Source of the DNA: Streptomyces sp. NBC_00523
Lineage (GTDB): Bacteria; Actinomycetota; Actinomycetes; Streptomycetales; Streptomycetaceae
Length of the DNA: 64,000 bases
Assembly: GCF_036346615.1 (NCBI RefSeq)
Contig: NZ_CP107836.1
Span: 620,001 to 684,000, forward strand
Direction of reading: 5' to 3'
The position numbers and the translations under genes are program-made. Shown here one piece after another: positions 7,843 through 15,879 of this stretch (position 1 is the stretch's first letter; each line of letters starts with the position of its first letter). The notes under the pieces are model-generated. The model was not told the origin of the DNA and did not search any database. It saw only the letters and a program-made list of their open reading frames with translations.

Positions 7843-9066
7843 TCATGGACGTTCCAGGGCCACCACCGCGTTGTGCCCGCCGAAGCCGAAGGAATGGCTG
7901 ACGGCCCGGCGGACCGGCCGGACCAGCGGCACCTTCGTGACGCAGTCGATGTCGAACCCGGGCGCGGGCGCGTCCAGGTTGGCGACCGGCGGGACGACCC
8001 CGCGCTGGAGGGTGAGGATCGTCAGCCCCGCCTCGATCGCCCCGGCCGCGCCCATGCAGTGCCCGAGCACGCCCTTGGGCGCGGTGACGGGTGGACGGTG
8101 CGGGTACACCCGGCTGATCAGCGCGGCCTCGGCGGCGTCGTTGCGTACGGTCGCGGTGCCGTGCGCGTTGACGTGCTCCACCTCGTCGGCCCGCCAGCCC
8201 GCGTCGCGCAGGGCGGCCTCGACGGCGGCCCGGGCGATCCGGCCGTCGGGGTGCGGGCTGGTGGGGTGGTGGGCGTCCGTGGTGGCGCCGGTCCCGGCGA
8301 GCAGGGCCCGGGGTTCGGCGCCCCTGGCCTCCGCGTCGGCGGCGCGTTCCAGCACCATGACCGCGGCTCCCTCGCCCATGACGAGTCCGGCCCGGTCGGC
8401 GGCGAAGGGCCGGCTGAGCCGGGACAGGTCGCCGTCCGCGAGGGCGGCGGCCCCGGACCGGGCGAAGCCGGTCATGGCGATCGGGAAGACCGTCGACTCG
8501 GTCGCCCCCGCGATGGCCACGTCGCACTGCCCGGTGGCCAGCAGGTCGCGGGCGACGGAGAGCGCGGTGACGCCGGACGAACAGGCCGTGCAGGGCGCCA
8601 TGCTGGGGCCGGTGGCCCGCATCTCGATCGCGATCTCGGCGGCGGGCATGTTGGGGATCGTCAGCAGGACCCCGGCCGGTGAGGTCGCCTCGGGGCCCCG
8701 CCGCTCCAGCACGAGCGCCTGGTCGGTGAGGTGCGCGGAGCCCCCGCTGCTGGTGCCGACGACGACCGCGACCCGGCTGCCGTCCCAGCCGGCCGGGTCG
8801 AGCCCGGCGTCGGCGACGGCCTCCCGGGCGGCCAGGACCGCGAACTTGACGTACCGGCCCATCCGGAAGGCCGTACGGCGGCCGATCTCGGCGTCCAGGT
8901 CGATGCCGTCTACCACGCAGGCGAAGTCGATCGCGCACCCGGCGAGCGCGGGGATGGTGCGCGCCGGGCTCACGGCGCCGCACACCCCGTCCCAGGTGGA
9001 CTCGGTGTCGTTGCCGACCGGGGTGATCATGCCGAGCCCGGTGACGGCGATGGCCGGGGTCCTCAT
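7843..9066 (-). CDS. Beta-ketoacyl-ACP synthase, FabF-like (first of two)
   Basis: A 407-residue thiolase-fold condensing enzyme. The catalytic triad is complete: the nucleophile Cys162 in TACSSG, a histidine in VNAHGTAT and a second histidine in GVLGHCMGAAGAIEAG; the C-terminus has the SHSFGFGGHN loop. It should join a malonyl-ACP extender to an acyl chain by decarboxylative condensation. Because the active-site cysteine is present it is not a chain-length-factor subunit. Its ATG overlaps the stop of the ACP gene (ATGA), so carrier and synthase are coupled. A paralogous synthase lies at 11442-12689. Last gene of the set; the riboswitch-led importer follows. Confidence 0.88.
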   Translation of the reverse strand: MRTPAIAVTGLGMITPVGNDTESTWDGVCGAVSPARTIPALAGCAIDFACVVDGIDLDAEIGRRTAFRMGRYVKFAVLAAREAVADAGLDPAGWDGSRVAVVVGTSSGGSAHLTDQALVLERRGPEATSPAGVLLTIPNMPAAEIAIEMRATGPSMAPCTACSSGVTALSVARDLLATGQCDVAIAGATESTVFPIAMTGFARSGAAALADGDLSRLSRPFAADRAGLVMGEGAAVMVLERAADAEARGAEPRALLAGTGATTDAHHPTSPHPDGRIARAAVEAALRDAGWRADEVEHVNAHGTATVRNDAAEAALISRVYPHRPPVTAPKGVLGHCMGAAGAIEAGLTILTLQRGVVPPVANLDAPAPGFDIDCVTKVPLVRPVRRAVSHSFGFGGHNAVVALERP

Positions 9067-9302
9067 CGGGCGCCGGCCGACGCGTGGAGGTGCGCCGTGA
9101 GCTCGGCGAGGGTGGTGCCCCGGGTGAGGGTGCCGGTGTCCAGCTCGGCCCCGGTGGTCTCCCGGAGGACGACGGCGAACTCGGCGGCCGCGAGGGAGTC
9201 CATGTCCAGGCTGTCCAACGTGGAATCCGGAAGGATCTCGGCCACGGGCACCTTGAAGGTACGGCTGAGAACGTCGGTGATGTGGGGGTGGATCGTGCTC
9301 AT
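9063..9302 (-). CDS. Acyl carrier protein
   Basis: A 79-residue acidic helical protein with the carrier motif DSLDMDSLAAAEF; Ser36 in DMDSL is the expected phosphopantetheine attachment site. Unlike the usual DSL found in housekeeping AcpP (GADSLDTVE), the context is divergent, which suits a specialised pathway. The ATG at 9302 follows GGAAAGGA. Its stop overlaps the start of the ketosynthase at 7843-9066, so the two are likely made in step. An Sfp-type phosphopantetheinyl transferase that could activate it lies at 26591-27325. Confidence 0.88.
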   Translation of the reverse strand: MSTIHPHITDVLSRTFKVPVAEILPDSTLDSLDMDSLAAAEFAVVLRETTGAELDTGTLTRGTTLAELTAHLHASAGAR

Positions 9303-9392
9303 GGTCTTCCTTTCCTCAGGTCCATCCGGTGGGGTGTCCGGCGTCGGCGCGCACGGCCCCGACGCCGGAACAACTGAGCAGCGTCGCTCCGG

Positions 9393-9548
9393 TTACGCCT
9401 TGCGGCGAACCGATTCACCAACGCCCGTCCGGGGCGCCCCGCACCACCGCGCGAACAGAGCGACGCTCGTCCAGTAGACGAGGAGGACGGTCCCCGCCCC
9501 GAGCCCCTGTACGGCCCGTGCCGCGCGGTGCGCCCGGGTGCCCCTCAC
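9393..9548 (-). CDS. Small single-span membrane protein coupled to the acyl-CoA oxidase
   Basis: A 51-residue frame that starts at a GTG inside the stop of the acyl-CoA oxidase gene (GTGA overlap). A basic N-terminus (about residues 1-13) leads into one hydrophobic segment, LGAGTVLLVYWTSVALFARW (about 16-35), then a short basic tail ending RRKA before TAA. The other genes of this region use the same four-base overlap for coupled translation, which argues that it is real. The positive N- and C-termini leave its orientation open. It resembles nothing I can name; it could anchor or help the lipid-modifying enzymes around it. It ends 90 bases before the ACP gene. Confidence 0.5.
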   Translation of the reverse strand: MRGTRAHRAARAVQGLGAGTVLLVYWTSVALFARWCGAPRTGVGESVRRKA

Positions 9549-11389
9549 CGGCCCGCCGCCGTGTGCCAGTGGGCGTCCGGATCGTCGTACGCCTCGGCGT
9601 ATCCGGCGCGCGTGATCGGCCAGTCGGCGAGCATCTCCTCGGGGAGGGCGAAGGCGTCGGCGAGCTCCGGGAGGTGGGGGGCCACCGCCTCGATGAGCCG
9701 TTCGGTGTGGTCCGTCAGCGCCTCCGCCTGACCGGCGCTCAGGTGCCCGGCCGCGAGGAGGTTCCCGCTGTCGCGCGCGACCCGGCCCAGGGCGAACAGC
9801 CGGGCCAGCTCGCCGAGCCGGTCCCGGTCCGCCCCGGCGGGCAGCGCCTCGACCGCCTCCGCGTACGCCTCGGCCGCCTGCCGGCAGGCGTGCGCCTCGA
9901 CCCCGCGCAGCGCCGGGCCCGCCGCCGCGTTCCACCGGCCCAGCGGGTCGCCGGGCGCCGTCCGGGCCGCCCGGGCCCCGGCGCGCGCGAACCACAGCTC
10001 CTCGGCGCGGCCCAGCAGCCCGACCAGGAACCGGAGGTCGGTGAGGTCGCCACCGGCCGGGGCGGCCGGCTCGTCCGGGGCGCGGTCGGCGAGCAGGGCG
10101 GCGGCGGCCCGGGCGTGGACGGCGAGGTTGTCGCCCTCGGCGGTGATGGCGCCCTCGACGCCGGTGACGAGCGCGGCCATCCCGTTGTTCTCCAGGAGGC
10201 CCTGGGCGCCGCAGCGTTCCCGGGACTCCACGATCACGGCCCTGGCCTGCCACGTGATCCAGCCCTTGGCGATGTCCACCAGGCGCTCGGCCGCCTCCCG
10301 CCCGGACTCGGGCCCCGCCTGGGCCGTCTCCCAGCGGTCCAGGACGCGGCGGTGCAGCAGGCTCATGGCGAAGACCGTGGCCATGGCTTCGGCGAGCGGC
10401 CCGTGGTGGGTGCGGTACGCGAGCACCGGCAGCCGCGCCCCGCGTCCGGCGGAGACCTGGCGGTGGCCGCCGTACCGCACCGCGACGGCCAGCGTGGCGC
10501 GCGCCGAGCCGACGGCGCTGGCGCTCATGGAGATCCTGCCGGTGACGACCCGGGCGATGGAGGCGAGGAAGCGGCGCCTGCGACCCTCGATGACGCTGCG
10601 GAACTCCCCGTCCCCGTCGATCCACCCCTGCGGGCCCGTCAGCAGCGCCTCGCGTCCCACGAAGACCCGGTCGAACGAGGTCAGGCTGTGGTCGACGGGG
10701 CTGCCCATGCGGGCGGGCAGCCCGCGCACCCGAACGCCCGGCAGCGGCCCGGTGGCATCGGTGAGCGGCACAAGCAGCAGGAACACCCCTTGGTCGGCCC
10801 CGCCGGCCAGCAGCCGCGCGGCGACGAGACCCGTCTTGGGGCCGCCGGGCTGCCCGGTGTTGGGCATGAACTTCTGCGCCCCGCAGTGCGGGGTGTGCAG
10901 CACGAATCCGTCGCGTACGGGGTCGTAGGAGGCGGTCGTCTCGACGGCCGCCGCGTCGTTGCCGTGCGCCACCTCCGTACACAGGAAGGTTCCGGTGCGC
11001 CGCAGCGCCAGGAAGTCCGACAGGTCGCGGGGGCTGTCGGCGATGTGGTCCAGGAGGCTGCCGAGGAAGAGGTTGTAGTGGATGCCCGCGATGGTGGCGA
11101 GCGCCGGGTCGACGGGGGCCAGCCACTCGTGCAGGGCCGCCAGCGCCCGGAAGTCGGAGGCCGGGCGGGCGGCGCTGTCCAGGGAGTCGTTGAGGGTGCG
11201 CAGTCGTGCGTACGCGCGGGCGAGCCGTTCGTCCGGGGTGCCGCCGGCCGCCGGCCCGGGGGGCAGCCGGAACGGGTCGGTGGCGACGAGCCGCCGCCAG
11301 AATCCGTGCTCGCGGCGGGCGTCGGCGCCGAGGAGTACGGAGGTGAGCGGGCGCGCGAGGGGATCGGCGCCGGTGAGCATGGTGGTCAT
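9545..11389 (-). CDS. Acyl-CoA oxidase family flavoenzyme
   Basis: A 614-residue protein of the acyl-CoA oxidase group, close to the usual length of about 600-680. The central beta-domain region reads GAQKFMPNTGQPGG and later RISMSASAVGSARATLAVAVRY. The C-terminal helical part has ITAEGDNLAV, where the glutamate matches the catalytic base of peroxisomal-type oxidases. It should bind FAD and put a trans-2 double bond into an acyl-CoA or acyl-ACP, passing electrons to oxygen and making peroxide. In Streptomyces, relatives act in avenolide-type signal biosynthesis. The ATG at 11389 has no clear ribosome site, and a second ATG lies three codons in. It lies between the two ketosynthases, 53 bases after the second one. 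Confidence 0.82.
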   Translation of the reverse strand: MTTMLTGADPLARPLTSVLLGADARREHGFWRRLVATDPFRLPPGPAAGGTPDERLARAYARLRTLNDSLDSAARPASDFRALAALHEWLAPVDPALATIAGIHYNLFLGSLLDHIADSPRDLSDFLALRRTGTFLCTEVAHGNDAAAVETTASYDPVRDGFVLHTPHCGAQKFMPNTGQPGGPKTGLVAARLLAGGADQGVFLLLVPLTDATGPLPGVRVRGLPARMGSPVDHSLTSFDRVFVGREALLTGPQGWIDGDGEFRSVIEGRRRRFLASIARVVTGRISMSASAVGSARATLAVAVRYGGHRQVSAGRGARLPVLAYRTHHGPLAEAMATVFAMSLLHRRVLDRWETAQAGPESGREAAERLVDIAKGWITWQARAVIVESRERCGAQGLLENNGMAALVTGVEGAITAEGDNLAVHARAAAALLADRAPDEPAAPAGGDLTDLRFLVGLLGRAEELWFARAGARAARTAPGDPLGRWNAAAGPALRGVEAHACRQAAEAYAEAVEALPAGADRDRLGELARLFALGRVARDSGNLLAAGHLSAGQAEALTDHTERLIEAVAPHLPELADAFALPEEMLADWPITRAGYAEAYDDPDAHWHTAAGR

Positions 11390-11441
11390 ACAAGACTGAA
11401 CGACCGGCGTACGGGTCAGGACACCGCGCTCGTGCAGATGT

Positions 11442-12689
11442 TCACCGGCCGGAGGGGCGAAGCCGTTCGAAGCACAGGGCGACGTTGTGCCCGCCGAAGC
11501 CGAACGAGTGGCTGACGGCCCGCTCGACGCGCAGGCGGCGCGGCGCCTTGGTGACGCAGTCGATGTCCCAGTCGGCGGGCGGGGCGTCCAGGTTGGCGAC
11601 CGGCGGGACGACCCCATGTTCGAGGGTGAGCACGGTGGCGGCGGCCTCGATCGCGCCGGCGGCGGCGAGCGTGTGCCCGAGGACGCCCTTCGGGGCGGTG
11701 ACCGGGGGCCGGTGCGGGAAGAGACCGGCGATCAGCTCGGCCTCCATCGCGTCGTTCAGCGGAGTCGAGGTGCCGTGCGCGTTGATGTGGCCGACCTCGT
11801 GGGCGGCCCAGCCCGCCGCGTCCAGGGCGGCCTCGACGGCGCGCCGGGCGCCGTGGCCGCCGGGGTCGGGCGCGGTGGGGTGGTGGGCGTCCGTGGCGGC
11901 CCCGGTCCCGGCGAGCACGGCCCGTACCCGGGCGCCCCGGGCCGCCGCGTGCGCGGCCCGCTCCAGGACGAGCACCCCGGCGCCCTCGCCGAGGACGAAG
12001 CCGTCGCGGTCGGGTGCGAAGGGGCGGGAGGCGGCGGCCGGGTCGCCGGTGCGCGTGGACAGCGCGCCCAGCTGGGCGAAGGCCGCGGCGACCAGGGGCG
12101 TCAGGACGGATTCCGCGCCGCCCGCGACGACGAGGTCGCACCGGCCGGTGGCGAGGAGGTCGTGCGCGGTGGCGAGGGCGGTGGCGCCCGACGCGCAGGC
12201 GGTGGCCGGGGCCAGGCTGGGGCCGTGGGCGCCCAGGTCGATGGCGATCTCGCCGGCCGCCGCGTTGGGCATCATCATCGGCGCGAGCAGCGGCGAGACG
12301 GCTTGGGCGCCGCCGCCGTCGAACCGGCGGACGTTGTCCACGAGCGCGGAGACCCCGCCGACGCCGACGCCGAGCACGACGCCCACCCGGCCGCCGTCCC
12401 AGCGGTCCGGGCGCAGCCCCGCGTCGGCGACGGCCCGGCGCGCGGCCACCAGGGCCATCTTCGCGAACCGCGCCATCCGCCAGGCGGCGCGGCCCCCGAT
12501 GGCCTCGTCCAGATCGGTCCGGTCGGCCCGGCAGGCGAAGTCGGCGGGCAGCCCGGCCAGTTCCGCGCAGTGCCGGGCCGTGGACCGCCCCGCGCACAGC
12601 CCGGCCCAGAAGGCGCGCTCGTCGTCGCCCGCGGGGGTGACCACCCCCAGCCCCGTCACCACGGTCGCCGTCCCGGTGTCCCGCGCCAT
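11442..12689 (-). CDS. Beta-ketoacyl-ACP synthase, FabF-like (second of two)
   Basis: A 415-residue condensing enzyme, clearly paralogous to the one at 7843-9066. All three catalytic residues are present: Cys165 in TACASG, the histidine of INAHGTST and the histidine of GVLGHTLAAAGAIEA; SHSFGFGGHN closes the fold. The pair is therefore not a classical KS plus chain-length-factor couple. Each has its own nucleophile, so they may act at different chain lengths or on different acyl groups. Start at 12689 after GGGAGGG. It is the first gene of the KS, oxidase, small protein, ACP, KS series, 81 bases from a sugar kinase. Confidence 0.88.
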   Translation of the reverse strand: MARDTGTATVVTGLGVVTPAGDDERAFWAGLCAGRSTARHCAELAGLPADFACRADRTDLDEAIGGRAAWRMARFAKMALVAARRAVADAGLRPDRWDGGRVGVVLGVGVGGVSALVDNVRRFDGGGAQAVSPLLAPMMMPNAAAGEIAIDLGAHGPSLAPATACASGATALATAHDLLATGRCDLVVAGGAESVLTPLVAAAFAQLGALSTRTGDPAAASRPFAPDRDGFVLGEGAGVLVLERAAHAAARGARVRAVLAGTGAATDAHHPTAPDPGGHGARRAVEAALDAAGWAAHEVGHINAHGTSTPLNDAMEAELIAGLFPHRPPVTAPKGVLGHTLAAAGAIEAAATVLTLEHGVVPPVANLDAPPADWDIDCVTKAPRRLRVERAVSHSFGFGGHNVALCFERLRPSGR

Positions 12690-12770
12690 GCCCCGGCCCT
12701 CCCCTGCGTCGTCGGTCCTTCGGAAGGGGAACGCGCCGGAGGCCGTCGAGGGTGCGGGCGGGGCCGGATG

Positions 12771-13703
12771 TCAGGCCGGCCCGAGCGCCCCGCGCAACTC
12801 CGCCTCGTCCGGCGGGTTCGCCCCGGCCCGGGCGACCGTCACGGCCGCCGAGGCCGCCGCGTGGCGCAGTACGTCGCTCACCGCGCCCTGCTCCGGGGAG
12901 CGCAGCCGCTCGCGGCCGGACGCGCCGAGCAGGCCGTGGGCGGCGAGCGCGTGCAGGGTGCCGGACATGAAGGCGTCCCCCGCGCCCACCGTGTCCACGA
13001 CGTCGGCGGGGAGCGCGCCGGTCTCCACCTGACCGCCGGGCAGCACCGCCGTGGCGCCGTCGCCGCCCCGGGTGACGAGGACGAGCGCGGGGCCGGACGC
13101 CAGCCAGCGCCGGGCGGCCTCGGCCGGGTCCTGGCCCGGGTACAGCCAGCCCAGGTCCTCGTCACTGGCCTTGACGACGTCGCTGAGGCCCACGCACCGC
13201 TCGACCCGGCGCACGGCGGTGGTGTGGTCGCCCATCAGCGCGGGCCGCACATTGGGGTCGTAGCTGACGGTGGCGGCCGTCCGCAGCGACTCGACGGCGG
13301 CGAGCACCGTGGCCGCGCCCGGTTCGGTCACCGCCGCGATCGACCCGGTGTGGACGTGCCGGGGCTGCCGGTCGAGCGCGACCCGGCCGAGCGTCCAGGC
13401 GATGTCGAACGCGTACGCGGCGCGGCCCTCGCCGTCCAGGGTGACGACGGCCGACGGGGTGCGGCCGGGCGCCCCGTCCGTCAGCACCTCGACCCCCGCC
13501 CCGGTGAGATGCGCGCGGATCAGCCGTCCGTTGTCGTCCCGGCCCAGCTGGGTGAGCAGCGCCGCGTCGTGGCCGAGCCTGGCCAGGCCGTACGCCAGGT
13601 TGGCGGGGCTGCCCCCGGCGTGCACCCGGTCGGGGGCGGCCGGGACGCGGACGATGTCGGCGACGCATTCACCGATGACCAGGAAGTCGGGGCGGTCGGG
13701 CAT
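12771..13703 (-). CDS. PfkB-family carbohydrate kinase (fructokinase-like)
   Basis: A 310-residue ribokinase-fold enzyme. The N-terminal HAGGSPANLAYGLARLG stretch is the first PfkB signature, and DVVDTVGAGDAFMSGTL is the second, with GAGD carrying the anion hole and the catalytic aspartate. It should phosphorylate a sugar such as fructose or a nucleoside with ATP in the cytosol. The ATG at 13703 follows GGGAGA. It lies between the binding-protein-like gene and the second ketosynthase, all on one strand, but nothing in the sequence ties it to lipid work; it may simply be a neighbour. Confidence 0.85.
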   Translation of the reverse strand: MPDRPDFLVIGECVADIVRVPAAPDRVHAGGSPANLAYGLARLGHDAALLTQLGRDDNGRLIRAHLTGAGVEVLTDGAPGRTPSAVVTLDGEGRAAYAFDIAWTLGRVALDRQPRHVHTGSIAAVTEPGAATVLAAVESLRTAATVSYDPNVRPALMGDHTTAVRRVERCVGLSDVVKASDEDLGWLYPGQDPAEAARRWLASGPALVLVTRGGDGATAVLPGGQVETGALPADVVDTVGAGDAFMSGTLHALAAHGLLGASGRERLRSPEQGAVSDVLRHAAASAAVTVARAGANPPDEAELRGALGPA

Positions 13704-13791
13704 GAGGGCGGGGTCTCCCGGGGTGCGACGGAGGGCTGACGGAACGTCCGGCCCACCGTACGGCCCCGGCCGCCCCGGCCGCCCCGGGGCC

Positions 13792-14676
13792 TCAGGCCGT
13801 GTCCGGAGCGTCCAGCGCGTCGGCGACCAGCTCCAGGAACCGGGCGTGGGCGTGGGCGCTGCACACCGGTTCCGGGTTCCACGGGACCACGCGGGCCGTC
13901 GCGGCGACGGCCGCCCACTCGGCGTTGTCGCGCAGCTCGGCGAGCGGGACCGCGTTGACCCGGATGTCGGCGAGGACGACATCGGGGCGCAGGGCGGCGG
14001 CCTCGGTCCAGCCGGCCGTGGACCAGTTGGCCCCGGGGCCCTCGGCGGGTTCGATCAGGCCGACGCCGAGGTCGGCGAGGACCCGGAGCTCGGGCCACAT
14101 GCGGGGGCGGGCCAGGTAGGCCTGGTCCTGGTCCGCCGGGGACAGGGCGAGGACCCTCGCGCGGTCCGGGCCCGTGGTGAGCGCGCGCAGGCGGTCCCGG
14201 GCGGCGTCCAGTTCGCGGGTCGCCGACGCCGGTTCCTCGGCGCCGAGCGAGCGGGCCAGTTCGGCGAACCGGTCGCCGATCTCGGCGAGGGTGCGCGCCT
14301 GGCCGACGTCGATGACGACGACCGGGACGTGGCCCTCCAGGTGCTTGGCGGTCTCCGGGTCGAGGCCGTAGACCTGGCCGCCGCCGTAGCTGACGGCGAC
14401 GACGAGGTCCGGTGCGCAGCGCAGTAAGGCGTCCACGTCCAGGGTGGTCCCGGCACCGGCGTACGCGACCCCGTCCAGCGGGAGCGACCCGGTCTTCGCG
14501 GGGTCGGGTGCGGCCGGGTCGTCGTGGCCGGAGCCGAAAAGCCCGGCCGGGCGTATCCCGTGGTCCCACAGGGTCGCGCCGGCCTGGATGTAGGCGAGCA
14601 CCCGTTGCGGGATCTCGCCGGTTGCCGACAACTGCCCCCGATCGTCGGTGAATTGCCACACGCTCCGCTCGTTCAC
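13792..14676 (-). CDS. Periplasmic-binding-protein-fold protein without a signal peptide
   Basis: A 294-residue protein that reads as a TroA/FecB-like two-lobed binder: IPQRVLAYIQAGATLWDHG, LLRCAPDLVVAVSYGGGQVYG, and a C-terminal lobe with ALRPDVVLADIRVNAVPL. Its GTG start at 14676 has a good GGGAGG site, yet the N-terminus (NERSVWQFTDDRG) is polar. The in-frame codons upstream encode no hydrophobic segment, so there is no signal peptide or lipobox. It has no permease or ATPase neighbour. It may be a cytoplasmic ligand binder or sequestering protein, or it may leave the cell by another route. Fold call fairly sure, role unknown. Confidence 0.7.
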   Translation of the reverse strand: MNERSVWQFTDDRGQLSATGEIPQRVLAYIQAGATLWDHGIRPAGLFGSGHDDPAAPDPAKTGSLPLDGVAYAGAGTTLDVDALLRCAPDLVVAVSYGGGQVYGLDPETAKHLEGHVPVVVIDVGQARTLAEIGDRFAELARSLGAEEPASATRELDAARDRLRALTTGPDRARVLALSPADQDQAYLARPRMWPELRVLADLGVGLIEPAEGPGANWSTAGWTEAAALRPDVVLADIRVNAVPLAELRDNAEWAAVAATARVVPWNPEPVCSAHAHARFLELVADALDAPDTA

Positions 14677-14774
14677 GTCACACGCCTCCCAGCCGGATCC
14701 GCCGCCCGGCGACGGCGGTCGACCAGTACCTGCCCAGCGGGAGCGGGCCGCACCCTCCGGAGGGGCGACGGTTC

Positions 14775-15401
14775 CTACCGGTCCGTCCTGGTGCCGCGTA
14801 CGAGGTAGCTGACGGGGCCCGGATCGGGGACGTGGATCTCGGTGAAGCCGAGCCGGTCGTAGAAGGCCCTGGCCGGTGTGTTGGAGGTGAGCATGGACAG
14901 ATGGACGCCCTCGACGCCCTTGGCGTTCAGCGCCGCGAGGAAGGTGTGCATCAGCTCCTTCCCGTACCCCTTGCGCTGCCAGTCGGGCAGCAGGTCGATG
15001 TGCAGGTGGGCGGGGTGGGCGGCGAGTTCGGGCAGGACCATGCGCTCCGGGTTGTGCAGGAGGGCGGTCATCTCGTCGGCGGGGCTCCGCGGCGGGCCCT
15101 CGGGCAGCGGGTAGCGGTCGGCGACCCGGGGCAGCCAGCTCTCGCGGTACTCCTTCACGAAGCGGGGCGTGTCGGAGGTGCCGAGGATGTAGCCGACCGC
15201 GCGGCCCGTGCCGTCGTCCAGGACGAAGGTGAGGTCCGGTTCCAGCTCGGCGTAGGGCGTGGCGAAGATGGACGGGACCAGCTCGTGGTCCGGGTAGATG
15301 TCCCGGGCGTCGCCGCCGCCGTCGGCGGTGCGTATGCAGATGTCGGAGAGCGCGGCGCTGTCTTCGGGGCGGTAGGGCCGGAGGCCGGGATGCGAGGTCA
15401 C
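14775..15401 (-). CDS. GNAT-family N-acetyltransferase
   Basis: A 208-residue protein. It begins LRPYRPEDSAALSDICIRTADGG and carries the acetyl-CoA motif A region LLPDWQRKGYGKELMHTFL (Q-x-x-G-x-G/A type) followed by HLSMLTSNTPARAFYDRLGF, the motif B end of GNAT folds. The layout matches acetyltransferases related to beta-N-acetylglucosaminidase-linked OGA-type GNATs, but the acceptor is unknown. The GTG start at 15401 is chosen because the family N-terminus starts there. A near-palindrome similar to a CebR operator lies 17-32 bases before it (15418-15433). Confidence 0.8.
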   Translation of the reverse strand: MTSHPGLRPYRPEDSAALSDICIRTADGGGDARDIYPDHELVPSIFATPYAELEPDLTFVLDDGTGRAVGYILGTSDTPRFVKEYRESWLPRVADRYPLPEGPPRSPADEMTALLHNPERMVLPELAAHPAHLHIDLLPDWQRKGYGKELMHTFLAALNAKGVEGVHLSMLTSNTPARAFYDRLGFTEIHVPDPGPVSYLVRGTRTDR

Positions 15402-15417
15402 CGGCCCATCCTGCGAC

Positions 15418-15433
15418 TGGGAGAGCGCTCCCA
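15418..15433. promoter_or_regulatory. LacI/CebR-like palindrome before the GNAT gene
   Basis: TGGGAGAGCGCTCCCA pairs TGGGAG with CTCCCA around four bases. The known Streptomyces CebR box is TGGGAGCGCTCCCA, so this copy looks like the same box with a two-base insertion, which may weaken or abolish binding. It covers the leader between the cupin stop and the acetyltransferase start. It could equally be a small hairpin. Confidence 0.35.
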
Positions 15434-15442
15434 CAAGAGGAT

Positions 15443-15769
15443 TCAGGGGTTGACGGCGGTGAGGAGGACGACCGCGTCCTCCAGGGCGAGCAGCCCGTGC
15501 CGCTCCTGCGGGATCGGGTGCAGTCGTCCGGGGGTCAGTTCGACGTCGCCGGAGGCGGCGGTGAGCCGGACGGAGCCGCGCAGGACCTGGAGCGAGGCGG
15601 CGGGCGGGGCGTTGTGCTCGTCCAGCGCGGAGCCCGAGGTGAGTGCGATGACGGTCTGCCGCAGCGGGTCCTGGTGGAGCAGGAGGTGGGCGCTGCGGCC
15701 GTGCGGGGCGTCGCGGGCGGCGGCCAGGTGCTCGGCGGCGAGGGCATTCAAGTCGTTCGGAGCGTCCAT
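15443..15769 (-). CDS. Small cupin-like protein
   Basis: A 108-residue protein. From about residue 40 it is a single cupin-type beta barrel: TVIALTSGSALDEHNAPPAAS, LQVLRGSVRL, GDVELTPGRLHPIPQERHG. The strand pattern and the final P-x-x-x-H fit the second cupin motif, and the first motif keeps one histidine. The N-terminal helix NALAAEHLAAARDAPHGR is typical of small cupins annotated in Streptomyces. Metal binding and substrate are unknown. Start at 15769; a CebR-like site lies about 50 bases upstream. Confidence 0.7.
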   Translation of the reverse strand: MDAPNDLNALAAEHLAAARDAPHGRSAHLLLHQDPLRQTVIALTSGSALDEHNAPPAASLQVLRGSVRLTAASGDVELTPGRLHPIPQERHGLLALEDAVVLLTAVNP

Positions 15770-15820
15770 ATGCCCACTGTGCCGCAGCCCCGCCCCGCCC
15801 GCGAACGTGCCGCACGGGTC

Positions 15821-15834
15821 TGGACGCGCTCCCA
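15821..15834. promoter_or_regulatory. CebR-like operator before the cupin gene
   Basis: TGGACGCGCTCCCA matches the published CebR consensus TGGGAGCGCTCCCA at 12 of 14 positions; one half-site is perfect. It sits about 52 bases upstream of the cupin start and 46 bases past the end of the alpha-glucosidase gene, where a promoter operator could lie. Together with the similar site at 15418-15433 it suggests a LacI-family repressor in this area, though none is encoded in the window. Confidence 0.35.
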
Positions 15835-15879
15835 CACGTCCCGGCCCGTGCGGCCCGGTGCGGCCCCCTCATGCCGTCG

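Noticed and set aside
11442..12689. Second ketosynthase as a chain-length factor
   Set aside because: The active-site cysteine (TACASG) and both histidines are present, whereas chain-length factors replace the cysteine, usually with Gln.
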